64,000 bases of DNA from Microcella alkalica (GCF_014137945.1 NZ_JACGWX010000006.1:124001-188000), one strand, 5' to 3'; counted from the first letter of the stretch, positions 1 to 8,654 are shown. Notes: generated from the letters alone by a model not told the origin. Translations and numbers: made by a program.

Positions 1-2
1 AC

Positions 3-245
3 CTGCACCCGCGGCGCGATGCCGAGCTCGGCGAGCCGATCGTCGGCGAGTCGCACGCCTGGGTCGAGTGGTTCGACGGCGAGTGGCGGGGCTACGACCC
101 CACGAACGCGCTCGAGATCGCGGAGAGCCACGTCGTCGTCGGCCGCGGACGCGAATACGGCGACGTGCCTCCACTGCGCGGCGTCTACGCCGGCAGCTCC
201 GGCTCGGAGCTCTTCGTGCGCGTCGAGATCACCCGCGAGTCCTGA
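3..245 (+). CDS. Transglutaminase-like family protein, C-terminal part (cut by window edge)
   Basis: Only the last 80 codons are present; the start lies outside the window. The frame reads GESHAWVEWFDGEW, then YDPTN, then GREYGDVPPLRGVYAG, which is the His...Asp part of the transglutaminase-like fold (catalytic His in SHAWVEW, Asp in YDPTN) and the conserved tail of the bacterial transglutaminase-like family. The catalytic Cys would lie upstream. An alpha-E (DUF403) gene follows 81 bases later, the usual partner of this family together with a circularly permuted ATP-grasp protein, so this is probably the end of that three-gene set. The exact substrate is not known. Confidence 0.85.
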   Translation: MHPRRDAELGEPIVGESHAWVEWFDGEWRGYDPTNALEIAESHVVVGRGREYGDVPPLRGVYAGSSGSELFVRVEITRES

Positions 246-326
246 CGCATCCCGCCCGCGGGGGGCGTCGACGCCGGCCACGCGCGCGTAACACTCGCGC
301 AACACTCGCCGCTTAGGCTCCCCCGC

Positions 327-1262
327 ATGACGGGCATCGGCGAGCCCCTCCTGCGGGGCGCTGCGGGAGTCTCCGCGAGCGCGCACGCGCACCTTGTCGC
401 CCTCGGTCGAGGCATCGAGCGGGCTGACGCGACCGCGCGCATCCTGGAGGCGCATCTGCTGCTCGCGCAGGAGCATCCGCTGCCGGACATGGCCGACGCG
501 GGGGTCGTCCTTCGCGCCTGCGGAGTCGATCGCGCGGCCGATGACGGGCTCTCCCGGAGAGCCGCGATCGATCTGCTCACCGCCGACCGCGCGCATCCCG
601 CCTCGATCCCTCACGCGCTCGTCGAGGCCCGCGACGCCGCGCGACTCGCGCGCGACGCGCTTCCCGCTGAGCTCTACGACATGCTCGTCGCGACCCGCGC
701 TCGCCTGCCGCGCAAGGTCGTCGAGCCGCGCGTCGGCGACTTCCTCGCCTGGGTGCGCGAGCGATCAGCGCTCGCCGTCGGGCTCGTCGAGTCGGCGGTC
801 GCTCGCGACGGCGCGTTCGAGCTGATCGCCCTCGGCCGGCGGCTGGAGCGCGCTGCGGCGACCGCCCGTCTCCTGACGGCGCACGCCGACGACGCGGAGG
901 CGGGCCCAGGGTGGATGTTCGTGCTCCGCAGCGCCGGAGCGCACGAGGCGCACGTGCGCGCCCATCGCGGTGCGCCGACCGCTTCGGCCGCGATCGAGCT
1001 CCTCGCCCTCGACGAGCGGTTCCCGCGCTCGGTCGCGCACGGACTCGTCCACGCCGAGCAGAGTCTCCGCGCGCTCGGGGTGGAGGGCGGCGCGACGGGG
1101 CTCGCCGAGAGCCGCCGGGCGGCAGCCACGCTGAGCCGCCTCGTCGAGGCGGCCGCGGCCGCCGACGCCGACCGCGTCCTGCCGCGCCGGGCATCCGCCC
1201 TCCGCTCGCTGCACGGAGCCGTCGAGCAGGCGACGCGCGAGATCCTCCTCGTGCTCGACTAG
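327..1262 (+). CDS. Alpha-E domain (DUF403) protein
   Basis: 311 residues, normal family length. Two copies of the family helix motif are visible: GRGIERADATAR at residues 27-38 and GRRLERAAATAR near residue 170. The protein is predicted all-helical with no signal peptide or membrane segment. Families of this type co-occur with ATP-grasp and transglutaminase-like proteins and are thought to take part in making or modifying a peptide, but the reaction is not established. Downstream of the transglutaminase fragment on the same strand, probably one operon. The ATG at 327 is preceded by GCTCCCCCGC, so the ribosome site is weak. Confidence 0.8.
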   Translation: MTGIGEPLLRGAAGVSASAHAHLVALGRGIERADATARILEAHLLLAQEHPLPDMADAGVVLRACGVDRAADDGLSRRAAIDLLTADRAHPASIPHALVEARDAARLARDALPAELYDMLVATRARLPRKVVEPRVGDFLAWVRERSALAVGLVESAVARDGAFELIALGRRLERAAATARLLTAHADDAEAGPGWMFVLRSAGAHEAHVRAHRGAPTASAAIELLALDERFPRSVAHGLVHAEQSLRALGVEGGATGLAESRRAAATLSRLVEAAAAADADRVLPRRASALRSLHGAVEQATREILLVLD

Positions 1263-1269
1263 CCCGAGC

Positions 1270-1509
1270 TCAGACCGCGGCGGGCGGGCAGTGCAGTCGC
1301 GTGGCCGTCGTGCCGACGCCGCGCTCGATCACGTGGTCGGCCATCGGAGCCGCGCAGAGCGGGCACGTCGGGTCGAGCGGAGCGACGTACGGGTCCTCCG
1401 GCCGGCCGATGCCGACGGCGGCGGGCCCGGCGATCGGGTAGAAGAACCGGTTCACGGCGGCCCAGAACCCGGGCTGACCCGCCCACGGGTTCGGAAGCCT
1501 CGACACCAT
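1270..1509 (-). CDS. Small putative zinc-ribbon protein
   Basis: 79 residues, convergent with the alpha-E gene (7 bases between stops). It carries CPLC in the middle and a single later Cys in RLHCP, with His in ADHVI between them, so a metal-binding knuckle is possible, though only three Cys are seen. The N-terminus (MVSRLPNPWAGQPGFW) is hydrophobic and aromatic without being a clear membrane helix. I do not recognise a named family. Codon use fits its neighbours and the frame is open in a region where the other frames look like shadow, so I take it as real. Confidence 0.6.
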   Translation of the reverse strand: MVSRLPNPWAGQPGFWAAVNRFFYPIAGPAAVGIGRPEDPYVAPLDPTCPLCAAPMADHVIERGVGTTATRLHCPPAAV

Positions 1510-1581
1510 GCTCCGATCCTCCCACCCGTCCTGCGTGCCGCCAGCGGCCGAACAACCTGTGCTCGGCGCGAGCTGCGCGCA

Positions 1582-2907
1582 TCAGCCCTTGCGCGCCGAC
1601 GCCTCTATGATCGCGATCTCGCGCGTCGCGGTCTCGAGGTCGTAGTCGTCCCCGTCGTACCGCACGCGCACGCGCCACCACGGCCCGCCGTCGCGCCCGA
1701 GGCGCAGGTTGCGCGTCGAGCGCATCCACAGTGCGGCGACGGCCGCCGCAGCGAGCCCGGAGAGCGCGGCGACGCCGAGCGCCCAGCGCGGCCCCGCCTC
1801 GTTCGCGATGAAGCCGAGCAGCGGCGCGCCCAGGGGCGTCCCTCCCATGAAGATCGTGAGGTAGAGCGCCGTGACCCGCCCGCGGATCGCGGGCCTCGTG
1901 GTCGTCTGCACGTACGCGTTCGACGAGGTGATCATCGTGAGCGAGGTGAATCCGACGAGCACGAGAGCGACCGCGAAGGTTTCGAACGTCGGCATGAGGG
2001 CGGCGGCGGCCGCGCTGAACGAGAACCCGAGCGCGGCGAGCGCGATGACTCGCAGCCTCGGGCGCTCCCGCCTGGCCGACATGAGCGCGCCGGCCACCGA
2101 TCCGATCGCGAGGATGCTCGACAGCAGTCCGAACGCCGTGGCGTCTCGACCGAACTCGACCCTGGCCATCGTCGCGGTGAAGATGCCGAAGTTGAAGCCG
2201 AACGTGCCGACGAGGAAGACCATCGTGAAGACGACGACGAGGTCGCCGCGGCGGCGCACGTACAGGATGCCCGCCTTGAGCTGGCCTCGCCCCTTCTTCT
2301 CCTTCTTCAGCGGGTGCAGCTGATCGCCGCGCAGCAGCGCGAGCGCCAGCAGCGTCGCGGCGTAGGTCGCGCCGTTGATCGCGATGACCCAGCCCGCGCC
2401 GATCGTCGCGACGAGGAGGCCGGCGACGGCGGGGCCGACGAGCCTGGCCACGTTGAACGACGCCGAGTTGAGCGCGACCGCGTTCGGCAGCTGCGTCGGG
2501 CCCACGAGCTCGCCGACGAACGTCTGGCGCACGGGCGCGTCGAGCGCCGTCGCGATGCCGAGGCCGAGGGCGAAGAGGTAGACCATCCAGAGCTCGGCGA
2601 CATCGAGGATGACGATGAGCCCGAGGCCGAGCGCGAGCAGACCCTGCAGCGCCTGCGTCGCGGCGAGCAGCCTTCGCCCGGCGAAGCGGTCGGCGATGAT
2701 GCCCGCGTAGGGGCCGATGACCAGTGCGGGCCCGAACTGCAGCGCCATGGCGACCCCGACGGCGGCGGCGTCGTCGTTCGTGAGCTCGGTGAGGATGAGC
2801 CAGTCCTGTGCGGTGCGGTTCATCCAGGCGCCGATATTCGACACCATCGCCCCGACGAACCAGATCCGGTAGTTCAGGAGCCCGAGGCTGCGGAACATCG
2901 TCCTCAC
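1582..2907 (-). CDS. MFS transporter, EntS/DHA3-like drug or siderophore exporter
   Basis: 441 residues with about 12 hydrophobic segments. The N-terminus has the NYRIWFVGAMVSNIGAWM start typical of the MFS_3 (enterobactin exporter-like) group, and the cytoplasmic loop after TM2 reads GIIADRFAGRR, matching the MFS motif A pattern. A basic central loop (HPLKKEKKGRGQ) separates the two halves. The soluble C-terminal 50 residues are longer than usual. The gene overlaps the upstream MarR gene by 4 bases (ATGA), so the regulator and pump form one transcript, the standard layout for a MarR-controlled efflux pump. Substrate not predictable. Confidence 0.85.
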   Translation of the reverse strand: MRTMFRSLGLLNYRIWFVGAMVSNIGAWMNRTAQDWLILTELTNDDAAAVGVAMALQFGPALVIGPYAGIIADRFAGRRLLAATQALQGLLALGLGLIVILDVAELWMVYLFALGLGIATALDAPVRQTFVGELVGPTQLPNAVALNSASFNVARLVGPAVAGLLVATIGAGWVIAINGATYAATLLALALLRGDQLHPLKKEKKGRGQLKAGILYVRRRGDLVVVFTMVFLVGTFGFNFGIFTATMARVEFGRDATAFGLLSSILAIGSVAGALMSARRERPRLRVIALAALGFSFSAAAAALMPTFETFAVALVLVGFTSLTMITSSNAYVQTTTRPAIRGRVTALYLTIFMGGTPLGAPLLGFIANEAGPRWALGVAALSGLAAAAVAALWMRSTRNLRLGRDGGPWWRVRVRYDGDDYDLETATREIAIIEASARKG

Positions 2908-3326
2908 GAGTCGGCGAGCTTCCGCAGCACGGGGCGCACGGCCTCGAGCGCGGCGCGCTCGTCGGGCTCGAGCGCGTCCAGCTGGCGGTGGAACCAGGCG
3001 GTGCGCAGTCGTCGGGTCTCCGCGATCAGGTCGTCGCCCGCCGGGGTGAGGCTCACCCAGACCTGGCGCGCATCCGTCTCGCTCGGTTCACGGCGCACGA
3101 GGCCCGCGGCCTCGAGGGCGTTGATGGAGCGGTTCATCGACGGCGGACTCACGCGCTCGCGCTCGGCGAGCACGCCGGGGGAGGTGCGGCCGTGCGTCTC
3201 CAGCTGCCACAGCACCCCGAGCTGCGTGTCGGTGATGCCTTCGCCGCCGCGCTCGGCACGGATGCGCCGCGCCACCTTCTGGATGAGCACGCGCAGCTCT
3301 TCGTCGGGGTCGCTCGCAGTCGTCAT
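2904..3326 (-). CDS. MarR-family transcriptional regulator of the adjacent MFS pump
   Basis: 140 residues from the ATG at 3326 (MTTASDPDEELRV). An upstream in-frame ATG at 3437 would add 37 residues unlike the family, so I reject it; one at 3344 would add only six and cannot be excluded. The winged helix is clear: TDTQLGVLWQLETHGRTSPGVLAERERVSPPSMNRSINALEAAGLV, then RREPSETDARQVWVSLTPAG is the wing. Stop overlaps the MFS start. A near-palindromic site lies 21 bases upstream of the start, so autoregulation with the pump is likely. Confidence 0.85.
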   Translation of the reverse strand: MTTASDPDEELRVLIQKVARRIRAERGGEGITDTQLGVLWQLETHGRTSPGVLAERERVSPPSMNRSINALEAAGLVRREPSETDARQVWVSLTPAGDDLIAETRRLRTAWFHRQLDALEPDERAALEAVRPVLRKLADS

Positions 3327-3346
3327 ATCATCGTCAGCGTAGATCA

Positions 3347-3359
3347 TTACCCTGGCTAA
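3347..3359. promoter_or_regulatory. Candidate MarR operator (TTAgCCaGGgTAA on the minus strand)
   Basis: A 13-base imperfect inverted repeat with TTA/TAA ends and CC/GG inner pairs, located 21 bases upstream of the MarR start and overlapping a TAATGAT sequence that could serve as a -10 element. Position and shape suit a MarR dimer site controlling marR and the MFS gene. Inference from position only. Confidence 0.4.
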
Positions 3360-3439
3360 CGACTTCGGGTCGCGGAGCATTCCACCAGGCTCCGCGGAGG
3401 CCCCTTCGAGCTCTACGATGAACGCAGGGAGGCCCACCC

Positions 3440-4312
3440 ATGGTGAAGTTCATCGCCGAGCGCGACCACCGCACCTTCGTCGACGCCCAGGGGGTGACGA
3501 TCCACTACTTCGTGTGGGCGCCCGGCCGGCCCAAGGCCGTCGTGCAGCTCGCTCACGGCGTCGGCGAGCACGCGCTGCGCTACGAGGTCCTCGCGCAGGA
3601 GCTCGTCAACGCCGGCTACGCCGTCTACGCCGACGACCACCGCGGCCACGGCATCACGGGCGTCGAGATGACCGACGGCGACTCCTCGAAGATGGGCAAG
3701 CTCGGGCCGGGTGGGTTGCGCGCGACGATCCAGGATCTCCGCGACCTCAGCGCGATCATCCGCACTGACCACCCCGAGCTCCCGCTCGTCCTGCTCGGTC
3801 ACTCGTGGGGCTCGCTCATGGCGCAGATCATCCTCAACGACCACGCCGCCGACTACGACGCCGCGGTGCTCACGGGCACGAGCTACCGAATGCCCGGTTA
3901 CATGAACTCCGGCGACCTCAACGCCAAGCACGCGCACCTCGGCGACACGGGCGTCGAGTGGCTGAGCCGCGACCCGGAGGTGCACGCGCTCTTCCGGTCC
4001 GACCCGCTCACCTTCGACGCGAAGATCCTCCAGCTCTTCGGGGTGCGCGACGGGCTGCGGCTCTACGGCCGCCCGAAGCGGCTCGCGCGGGACATCCCCC
4101 TGCTCGTCATGGTCGGCGACGACGACCCGCTCGGCGGCGAGCCCAGCGCCGTGAAGCTCGTCGAGGAGTACGCGCGCCGCGGCGGCCTCACCGACATCGA
4201 GCTCGCCGTCTACGCCGAAGCGCGCCACGAGGTCTTCAACGAGCTCAATCAGGAGGATGTCCGGCGCGACCTCATCGAGTGGATGGACGACCGGCTCTTC
4301 CCGAGCGACTAG
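3440..4312 (+). CDS. Alpha/beta hydrolase, monoacylglycerol lipase-like (serine aminopeptidase S33 group)
   Basis: 290 residues. The nucleophile elbow GHSWGS places the catalytic Ser at 122; the acid is likely in VGDDDPLGG (about residue 234) and the base is His263 in ARHEVFNE. The oxyanion motif HGVGEHALRY at 39-48 is the signature of monoacylglycerol lipase/lysophospholipase relatives. No signal peptide, so cytoplasmic. A good ribosome site (GGGAGG) precedes the ATG. Its tail overlaps the convergent cupin gene by 4 bases. Probable role: ester hydrolysis of acylglycerols or similar lipids; substrate unproven. Confidence 0.85.
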   Translation: MVKFIAERDHRTFVDAQGVTIHYFVWAPGRPKAVVQLAHGVGEHALRYEVLAQELVNAGYAVYADDHRGHGITGVEMTDGDSSKMGKLGPGGLRATIQDLRDLSAIIRTDHPELPLVLLGHSWGSLMAQIILNDHAADYDAAVLTGTSYRMPGYMNSGDLNAKHAHLGDTGVEWLSRDPEVHALFRSDPLTFDAKILQLFGVRDGLRLYGRPKRLARDIPLLVMVGDDDPLGGEPSAVKLVEEYARRGGLTDIELAVYAEARHEVFNELNQEDVRRDLIEWMDDRLFPSD

Positions 4313-4572
4313 TGCGCGTGGCTGCCCGGCAGCGATACGGCGGTCAGCAGCATGACGCTCGGCTCGAGCGCTTCCACCCGGTGCTTCGCGTCGGGGATGC
4401 GCACCAGCATCCCGGGCAGCGCCTCGATCTCGTGGTCGCCCTTGTCGCTCGCCCACGACAGCCGCACCCGGCCGAGCTCGAGCTTCAGCGTCGCGCGCTT
4501 GTCGGGCGCGGCGAGCGCCTGCTCGAGCAGGTGGTCGGCGAGACGGTCGAGGTCGTGCGCGAGGGGGTCCAT
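4309..4572 (-). CDS. Small single-domain cupin protein
   Basis: 87 residues from the ATG at 4572. A longer frame exists upstream but the region before MDPLAHDL has no family-like sequence. The core reads VRLSWASDKGDHEIEALPGMLVRIPDAKHRVEALEPSVMLLTA, the pattern of cupin motifs 1 and 2 (GDHE, then G-x5-P-x4-H), so a small beta-barrel with a possible metal site. The N-terminal helix may serve in dimer contact. Convergent with the hydrolase (4-base overlap) and divergent from the sulfurtransferase. Function unknown. Confidence 0.65.
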   Translation of the reverse strand: MDPLAHDLDRLADHLLEQALAAPDKRATLKLELGRVRLSWASDKGDHEIEALPGMLVRIPDAKHRVEALEPSVMLLTAVSLPGSHAH

Positions 4573-4618
4573 GCCCCGCACCCTACGCCGCGCCGCATGC
4601 GCTGGGTAGCCTGGCCTG

Positions 4619-5509
4619 ATGCCGACGACCCTGCCTCCCTTCGTCTCCTCCGCCGACCTCGAGTCGCTCATCGCCGAGGCGGGGCGCCGCGAGCGCCGTC
4701 TCGTCATTGCCGACGTGCGCTGGTACCTCGACGGCCGCTCGGGGCGCGACGCCTACCACGCGGACCACATCGCGGGCGCGGTCTTCGTCGACCTCGACGA
4801 GTGGCTCGCGGGCCCGCCGAGCCCCACCGAGGGCCGCCACCCGCTGCCCGACCCCGAGCGCTTCGCCCGCGGCATGACCGAGGCCGGCGTCGGCGATGAC
4901 TCGACCGTCGTCGCCTACGACGACGCCGGCGGGGTGATCGCGGCGCGTCTGGCCTGGATGCTCCGCGTGCTCGGCCGCGACGCCGCCGTGCTCGACGGCG
5001 GCATCACGGCGTGGCAGGGCGAGCTCGGAGCCGGCGCGGCCGTCGCCGGGCGGCGAGCGGCGCCGCGCGCCGACGCGACCTTCACGGCGGCCGCGTGGCC
5101 GGCATCCGCGCTCGCCTCGATCGACGAGACCCAGGCCCGCGCCGCCGACGGCAGCGCCCTCGTGCTCGACGCCCGCACCGCCGATCGCTTCGCCGGCGAG
5201 ACCGAGCCGGTGGATGCCCGTGCGGGCCACATCCCGGGCGCGCGCAACCTCTCGGTGCGCGATCACATCGGCGGCGACGGCCGTCTGCGCGACCTCGACG
5301 AGCTGCGCGCCCGGTTCGCGCAGTTCGGTCTCGCCCCCGGCGGCGCCGCACCGGGCTCCGACGTCATCGCGTACTGCGGCTCGGGCGTCACGGCGTGCCA
5401 CGAGCTGCTCGTCCTCGAGCACGCGGGCCTCGGCCGCGGTCGGCTCTTCGCGGGCTCGTGGTCGCAGTACGCCGCCGACGCCCAGCGCCCCCTTGCGACG
5501 GGTGCCTAG
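4619..5509 (+). CDS. Thiosulfate/3-mercaptopyruvate sulfurtransferase (tandem rhodanese)
   Basis: 296 residues, the usual length for the two-domain family. Both rhodanese domains are visible: the first, inactive one carries DVRW...HIAGAVFVDLD and the Cys position is replaced by YDDAGG; the second has DARTADRF, HIPGARNL and the active loop CGSGVTA with catalytic Cys253. CGSGVTA is the form shared by 3-mercaptopyruvate and thiosulfate sulfurtransferases of actinobacteria. It transfers sulfane sulfur to cyanide or thiols in the cytoplasm. The lipoate ligase gene follows after 9 bases; sulfur supply and lipoylation are at least compatible roles. Confidence 0.9.
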   Translation: MPTTLPPFVSSADLESLIAEAGRRERRLVIADVRWYLDGRSGRDAYHADHIAGAVFVDLDEWLAGPPSPTEGRHPLPDPERFARGMTEAGVGDDSTVVAYDDAGGVIAARLAWMLRVLGRDAAVLDGGITAWQGELGAGAAVAGRRAAPRADATFTAAAWPASALASIDETQARAADGSALVLDARTADRFAGETEPVDARAGHIPGARNLSVRDHIGGDGRLRDLDELRARFAQFGLAPGGAAPGSDVIAYCGSGVTACHELLVLEHAGLGRGRLFAGSWSQYAADAQRPLATGA

Positions 5510-5518
5510 GCTGGGGCC

Positions 5519-6568
5519 ATGCATGGCGAATACAAGGTGCCAGGAGGCAAGCTCGTCGTCGTCGATCTCGAGGTCGACGGCGGCCTGATCGGCTCCTTCC
5601 GCCTCGCGGGCGACTTCTTCGTCGAGCCAGACGAAGCCATCCCCGCCATCGAGGCGGCCGTGATCGGGATGCCCGCCGACTCCGATCACGCCGCCTTCGC
5701 GCGCGCGATCTCCGCGGCGCTCCCTCCCGGCGCCGTGCTGCTCGGATTCAGCGCCGACGCCGTCGCGACGACCATCCGCCGCGCGCTCGCCGAGGCGACG
5801 GCGTTCACCGACTACGAGTGGAGCCTCGTCGTCGGCCCGCCGCTCACCCCGCAGCAGCAGATGGCCGCCGACCAGGTTCTCGCCGAGGAGGTCGGTGACG
5901 GCCGCCGCGGTCCGACCCTCCGCATCTGGGAGTGGGAGCGCCCCGCCGTCGTGATCGGCTCGTTCCAGTCGGTGAGGAACGAGGTCGACATCGACAACGC
6001 GCACCGCTACGGCTTCGAGGTCGTGCGCCGCATCTCGGGCGGCGGCGCGATGTTCATGGAGGCGGGGAGCGTCATCACCTACTCGCTCTACGCGCCCGTC
6101 GCCCTCGTGCAGGGCATGAGCTTCGCCGAGTCGTACGCCTTCCTCGACGAGTGGGTGATCGAGGGACTCAAGGGGCTTGGCATCGAGGCCAGCTACCAGC
6201 CGCTCAACGACATCACGAGCACGAAGGGGAAGATCGGCGGGGCCGCGCAGAAGCGGCTCGGCTCGGGCGCGGTGCTGCACCACGTGACGATGAGCTACGA
6301 CATGGACGGCGACCGCATGGTCGAGGTGCTGCGCATCGGCCGCGAGAAGCTCAGCGACAAGGGCGTGAAGAGCGCCAACAAGCGCGTCGACCCGCTGCGC
6401 AGCCAGACGGGCCTGCCGCGCGAGGAGATCATCGACCGCCTCGTCGCGACCTTCCGCGCCCGCAACGGCCTGGCCGAGAGCGCCATCACGCCCGAGGAGA
6501 TGGAGCGCATCGACGCCCTCGTGGCCGAGAAGTTCTCGACCGAGGAGTGGCTCTACCGCGTGCCCTGA
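5519..6568 (+). CDS. Lipoate-protein ligase A family protein with N-terminal accessory domain
   Basis: 349 residues. The catalytic domain (about 95-349) shows WEWERPAVVIGSFQS, then RRISGGGAMFMEAGSVITYSLY (the RR-x2-GGG-A motif of lipoate ligases) and NDITSTKGKIGGAAQKRLG with the Lys expected to bind lipoyl-AMP. The first 90 residues (GKLVVVDLEVDGGLIG...LAGDFFVEPDEA) resemble the lipoate-binding accessory domain placed at the N-terminus rather than the C-terminus. Likely role: attaching lipoate to E2 or GcvH proteins. Runs in the same direction as the sulfurtransferase with a 9-base gap. Confidence 0.85.
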   Translation: MHGEYKVPGGKLVVVDLEVDGGLIGSFRLAGDFFVEPDEAIPAIEAAVIGMPADSDHAAFARAISAALPPGAVLLGFSADAVATTIRRALAEATAFTDYEWSLVVGPPLTPQQQMAADQVLAEEVGDGRRGPTLRIWEWERPAVVIGSFQSVRNEVDIDNAHRYGFEVVRRISGGGAMFMEAGSVITYSLYAPVALVQGMSFAESYAFLDEWVIEGLKGLGIEASYQPLNDITSTKGKIGGAAQKRLGSGAVLHHVTMSYDMDGDRMVEVLRIGREKLSDKGVKSANKRVDPLRSQTGLPREEIIDRLVATFRARNGLAESAITPEEMERIDALVAEKFSTEEWLYRVP

Positions 6569-6673
6569 GCGGCACCCGCGGTGTCCTCCCGCCTCGCCGT
6601 TCGCGGCGCGCCCGCCTCCGCGTTCACCGAGCGTTCAGCGGCCCTCCCAGGCCACCCGGGTATCCTGACCCTC

Positions 6674-6982
6674 GTGCCGGTGTGGGGTTGGATTCTTCTC
6701 GTGGGCGCGGCCGTGGCCGTGGCCGTCCTCGCGCACGCCCGCGGATGGATCGATCTGAGCGACAAGTCGCGACGCGGCGGCTCCGGCCCCGGGGTGCTCG
6801 GCATCGGCGACGAGGTCTTCCACCCGACCCGTCACGAGGCGCAGGTCGAGCTCGATCGGCAGACCATCCTCCCCGCCCCCGCTCCGACCCCCGGCGACGG
6901 CCCCCTGGGCATCGTGGATGCTCCCGCCGACGCCACCGGATACGCGGGTCGCCTTCGCATCGACGTCCCCGCCGACCGCTAG
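6674..6982 (+). CDS. Small membrane-anchored hypothetical protein
   Basis: About 102 residues from the GTG at 6674 (VPVWGWILL); an upstream ATG at 6581 is in frame but the added residues look random. One N-terminal membrane helix (residues 4-20, WILLVGAAVAVAVLAHA) is followed by a soluble tail that includes GVLGIGDEVFHPTRHEAQ. This layout, a single helix and a short FHP-containing tail, is common in Microbacteriaceae small proteins but has no assigned job. A GTG six bases later could also be the start. Confidence 0.65.
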   Translation: MPVWGWILLVGAAVAVAVLAHARGWIDLSDKSRRGGSGPGVLGIGDEVFHPTRHEAQVELDRQTILPAPAPTPGDGPLGIVDAPADATGYAGRLRIDVPADR

Positions 6983-7018
6983 CGCGCCGGCCCGCGCGCG
7001 GTTATCCCACGCACGAGT

Positions 7019-7037
7019 GAGTGCGTTCGTCGCACTC
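7019..7037. terminator. Hairpin between convergent genes
   Basis: Arms GAGTGCG and CGCACTC around a five-base loop TTCGT. It sits between two convergent genes (ending at 6982 and 7104). No T tract follows on either strand, so termination is inferred from position. Confidence 0.45.
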
Positions 7038-7103
7038 GCGGCCGAACTTTCGACCTCTAACTGCGACGGATGGCCTCAACCGCGGCTGGGCGGGCGATGG
7101 GAG

Positions 7104-7391
7104 TCAGCGGGTCGTGAGGTCCGCATACTCGGGGTGGCGGCGCATCCACATGACCACGAACGGGCACGACGGCACGATCCGGTCGGTGCTCTCGGCGCGC
7201 AGGTGGTCGAGGATCGCCTGCACCATCTCACCGCCGACGCCCTTGCTGCGCAGGAACGGCGGCACCTCGGCGTGGATCAGCCGCAGCTGCCCGGGGGAGG
7301 AGTCGTAGACGATGAAGCCCTGGAGCTCGCCCGCGGCGTCGTGCACCACGTAGCGGTCGGCGTCGGGCTCGTGCGTGACGGTGAGACTCAT
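7104..7391 (-). CDS. GNAT-like N-acetyltransferase (NATD1/YjdJ type)
   Basis: 95 residues, the short single-domain type. The acetyl-CoA loop appears as VPPFLRSKGVGGEMVQAIL (R-x2-G-x-G-G pattern) preceded by GQLRLIHAEV, and the C-terminus carries CPFVVMWMRRHPEYADL, a tail characteristic of the small NATD1-like family. I chose the ATG at 7391 (MSLTV) over the one nine bases earlier. Substrate unknown. Transcribed away from the LacI gene's end, 46 bases apart. Confidence 0.85.
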   Translation of the reverse strand: MSLTVTHEPDADRYVVHDAAGELQGFIVYDSSPGQLRLIHAEVPPFLRSKGVGGEMVQAILDHLRAESTDRIVPSCPFVVMWMRRHPEYADLTTR

Positions 7392-7446
7392 GACGGGCAC
7401 CCTACCGAGGCTCGGTGAGCGGAGTCGGGGCGCGTGCAGGGGCCGC

Positions 7447-8469
7447 TCAGGCGCTCTGGCGCACCACGATGTCGGTCGGCATGATCGTGCGGCGCGCGGC
7501 GTCCTCGCCGCCCAGCAGCTGCAGGAGGGTGCGGGCGAGCAGGCGGCCCTGCTCCTCCGACGGCTGGCGCACCGTCGTCAGCGCGACCTCGCCCGTGAGG
7601 GCGGCGGGGCTGTCGTCGAACCCCATGACCTTGACGTCGTCGGGCACGCGGAGGCCGCGCTCGCGCAGGGCCGTCACGGCTCCGACCGCCATCAGGTCGC
7701 TCGCGACGAACAGGCCGTCGAAGCTCTCGCCTCGATCGAGCAGCTCGCGCGCCGCGCGGGCGCCGCCCGTCATCGTGAAGTCGCCGTCCGCCACGAGGTC
7801 GGCGGGCATCCCCGCCTCGGCGAGCGCGCGACGGAACCCCTCGAGGCGGTCGATGCCGGCGGGCATGTCGCCGGAGCCTGTGACCGTCGCGATGCGCGTG
7901 CAGCCGGCGTCGATGAGGTAGCGCGTGCCGTCGTAGGCGGCGGCGACGTTGTCGATGTCGATGTAGATGCTGTCGACGGCCTCGGGGTCGACCGGGCGGC
8001 CGCCGAACACGACGGGCAGGTGCCGGCCGAGGGTCGAGAGGAACTCGTCGCCGCTGTGGTGCGAGACCACGAGCGCCCCGTCGACGTTGCCGCCGGTGAG
8101 GTAGGCGAGCGTCTTCTGGGCCGACTCCGAGCGGGCGAGGTGCAGGTTGAGCACGTAGTCGGAGGCGTCGAGCTCGTCGGTGATGCCCTTCACGATCGCG
8201 GCGAAGTACGGGTCGCCGAACAGGCGCGTGGTGTCCTCCGGGACGACGAGCGCGATGACCATCGAGCGTCGGTTCGCGAGCGACCTCGCGGCGCGATTGG
8301 GGGTGTAGCCGAGTCGGAGGATGGCGGCCTGCACGGCCTCCACGACACACGGGCTGACCTTCGGCGAGGCGTTCACGACGCGCGACACCGTCGCGCGCGA
8401 GACGCCGGCCGCGGCGGCCACCATCTCGAGGGTCGGCGCCGAGCGTGCCTGACCCGCCTCGATCGTCAT
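7447..8469 (-). CDS. LacI-family transcriptional regulator
   Basis: 340 residues. The N-terminal DNA-binding domain is complete: TLEMVAAAAGVSRATVSRVVNASPKVS with the hinge-region YTPNRAARSLANRRS; the sugar-binding domain follows (LIVPED-type core, DGALVVSHHSGDE, GFDDSPAALTGEVALTTVRQP). ATG at 8469 is chosen because the extension upstream runs into the stump of another gene. It lies 32 bases behind that stump on the same strand, beneath two LacI-type palindromes, the remains of a self-regulated sugar uptake operon. The regulator itself looks intact and may now control only itself or distant targets. Confidence 0.9.
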   Translation of the reverse strand: MTIEAGQARSAPTLEMVAAAAGVSRATVSRVVNASPKVSPCVVEAVQAAILRLGYTPNRAARSLANRRSMVIALVVPEDTTRLFGDPYFAAIVKGITDELDASDYVLNLHLARSESAQKTLAYLTGGNVDGALVVSHHSGDEFLSTLGRHLPVVFGGRPVDPEAVDSIYIDIDNVAAAYDGTRYLIDAGCTRIATVTGSGDMPAGIDRLEGFRRALAEAGMPADLVADGDFTMTGGARAARELLDRGESFDGLFVASDLMAVGAVTALRERGLRVPDDVKVMGFDDSPAALTGEVALTTVRQPSEEQGRLLARTLLQLLGGEDAARRTIMPTDIVVRQSA

Positions 8470-8501
8470 GCTCCGCAGTCTATTGAGGCGCGCCGTCGCT
8501 C

Positions 8502-8654
8502 TCACGCACCCCGCGGGATCTCGCCGTCGCCCCCGCTGCCGGCGGGTGCGTCGTCGCCGGTGCTCGCGCAATCGGTGGCGAAGAGGGTCTGTGCGGTCGC
8601 GCCGGCGAGGGCGGCGGCTGCTGTGCTGCGGCGTCGTGAAAGCGTCACGGTCAC
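8502..8654 (-). pseudogene. 5' stump of a sugar-binding lipoprotein gene (ABC transporter)
   Basis: Reading the minus strand from GTG at 8654 (or 8648) gives VTVTLSRRRSTAAAALAGA, then TAQTLFATDCASTGDD, a twin-basic signal peptide with a lipobox-like end (FATDC where LATGC is normal) followed by the Ser/Gly/Asp-rich linker seen in extracellular sugar-binding proteins. The frame stops after about 50 codons and is followed 32 bases later by the lacI start. Everything else of the transporter is gone. The stump sits just downstream of the two operators, so promoter, operators, signal peptide and regulator remain while the structural genes were lost by deletion. A functional small secreted peptide is the less likely alternative. 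Confidence 0.6.
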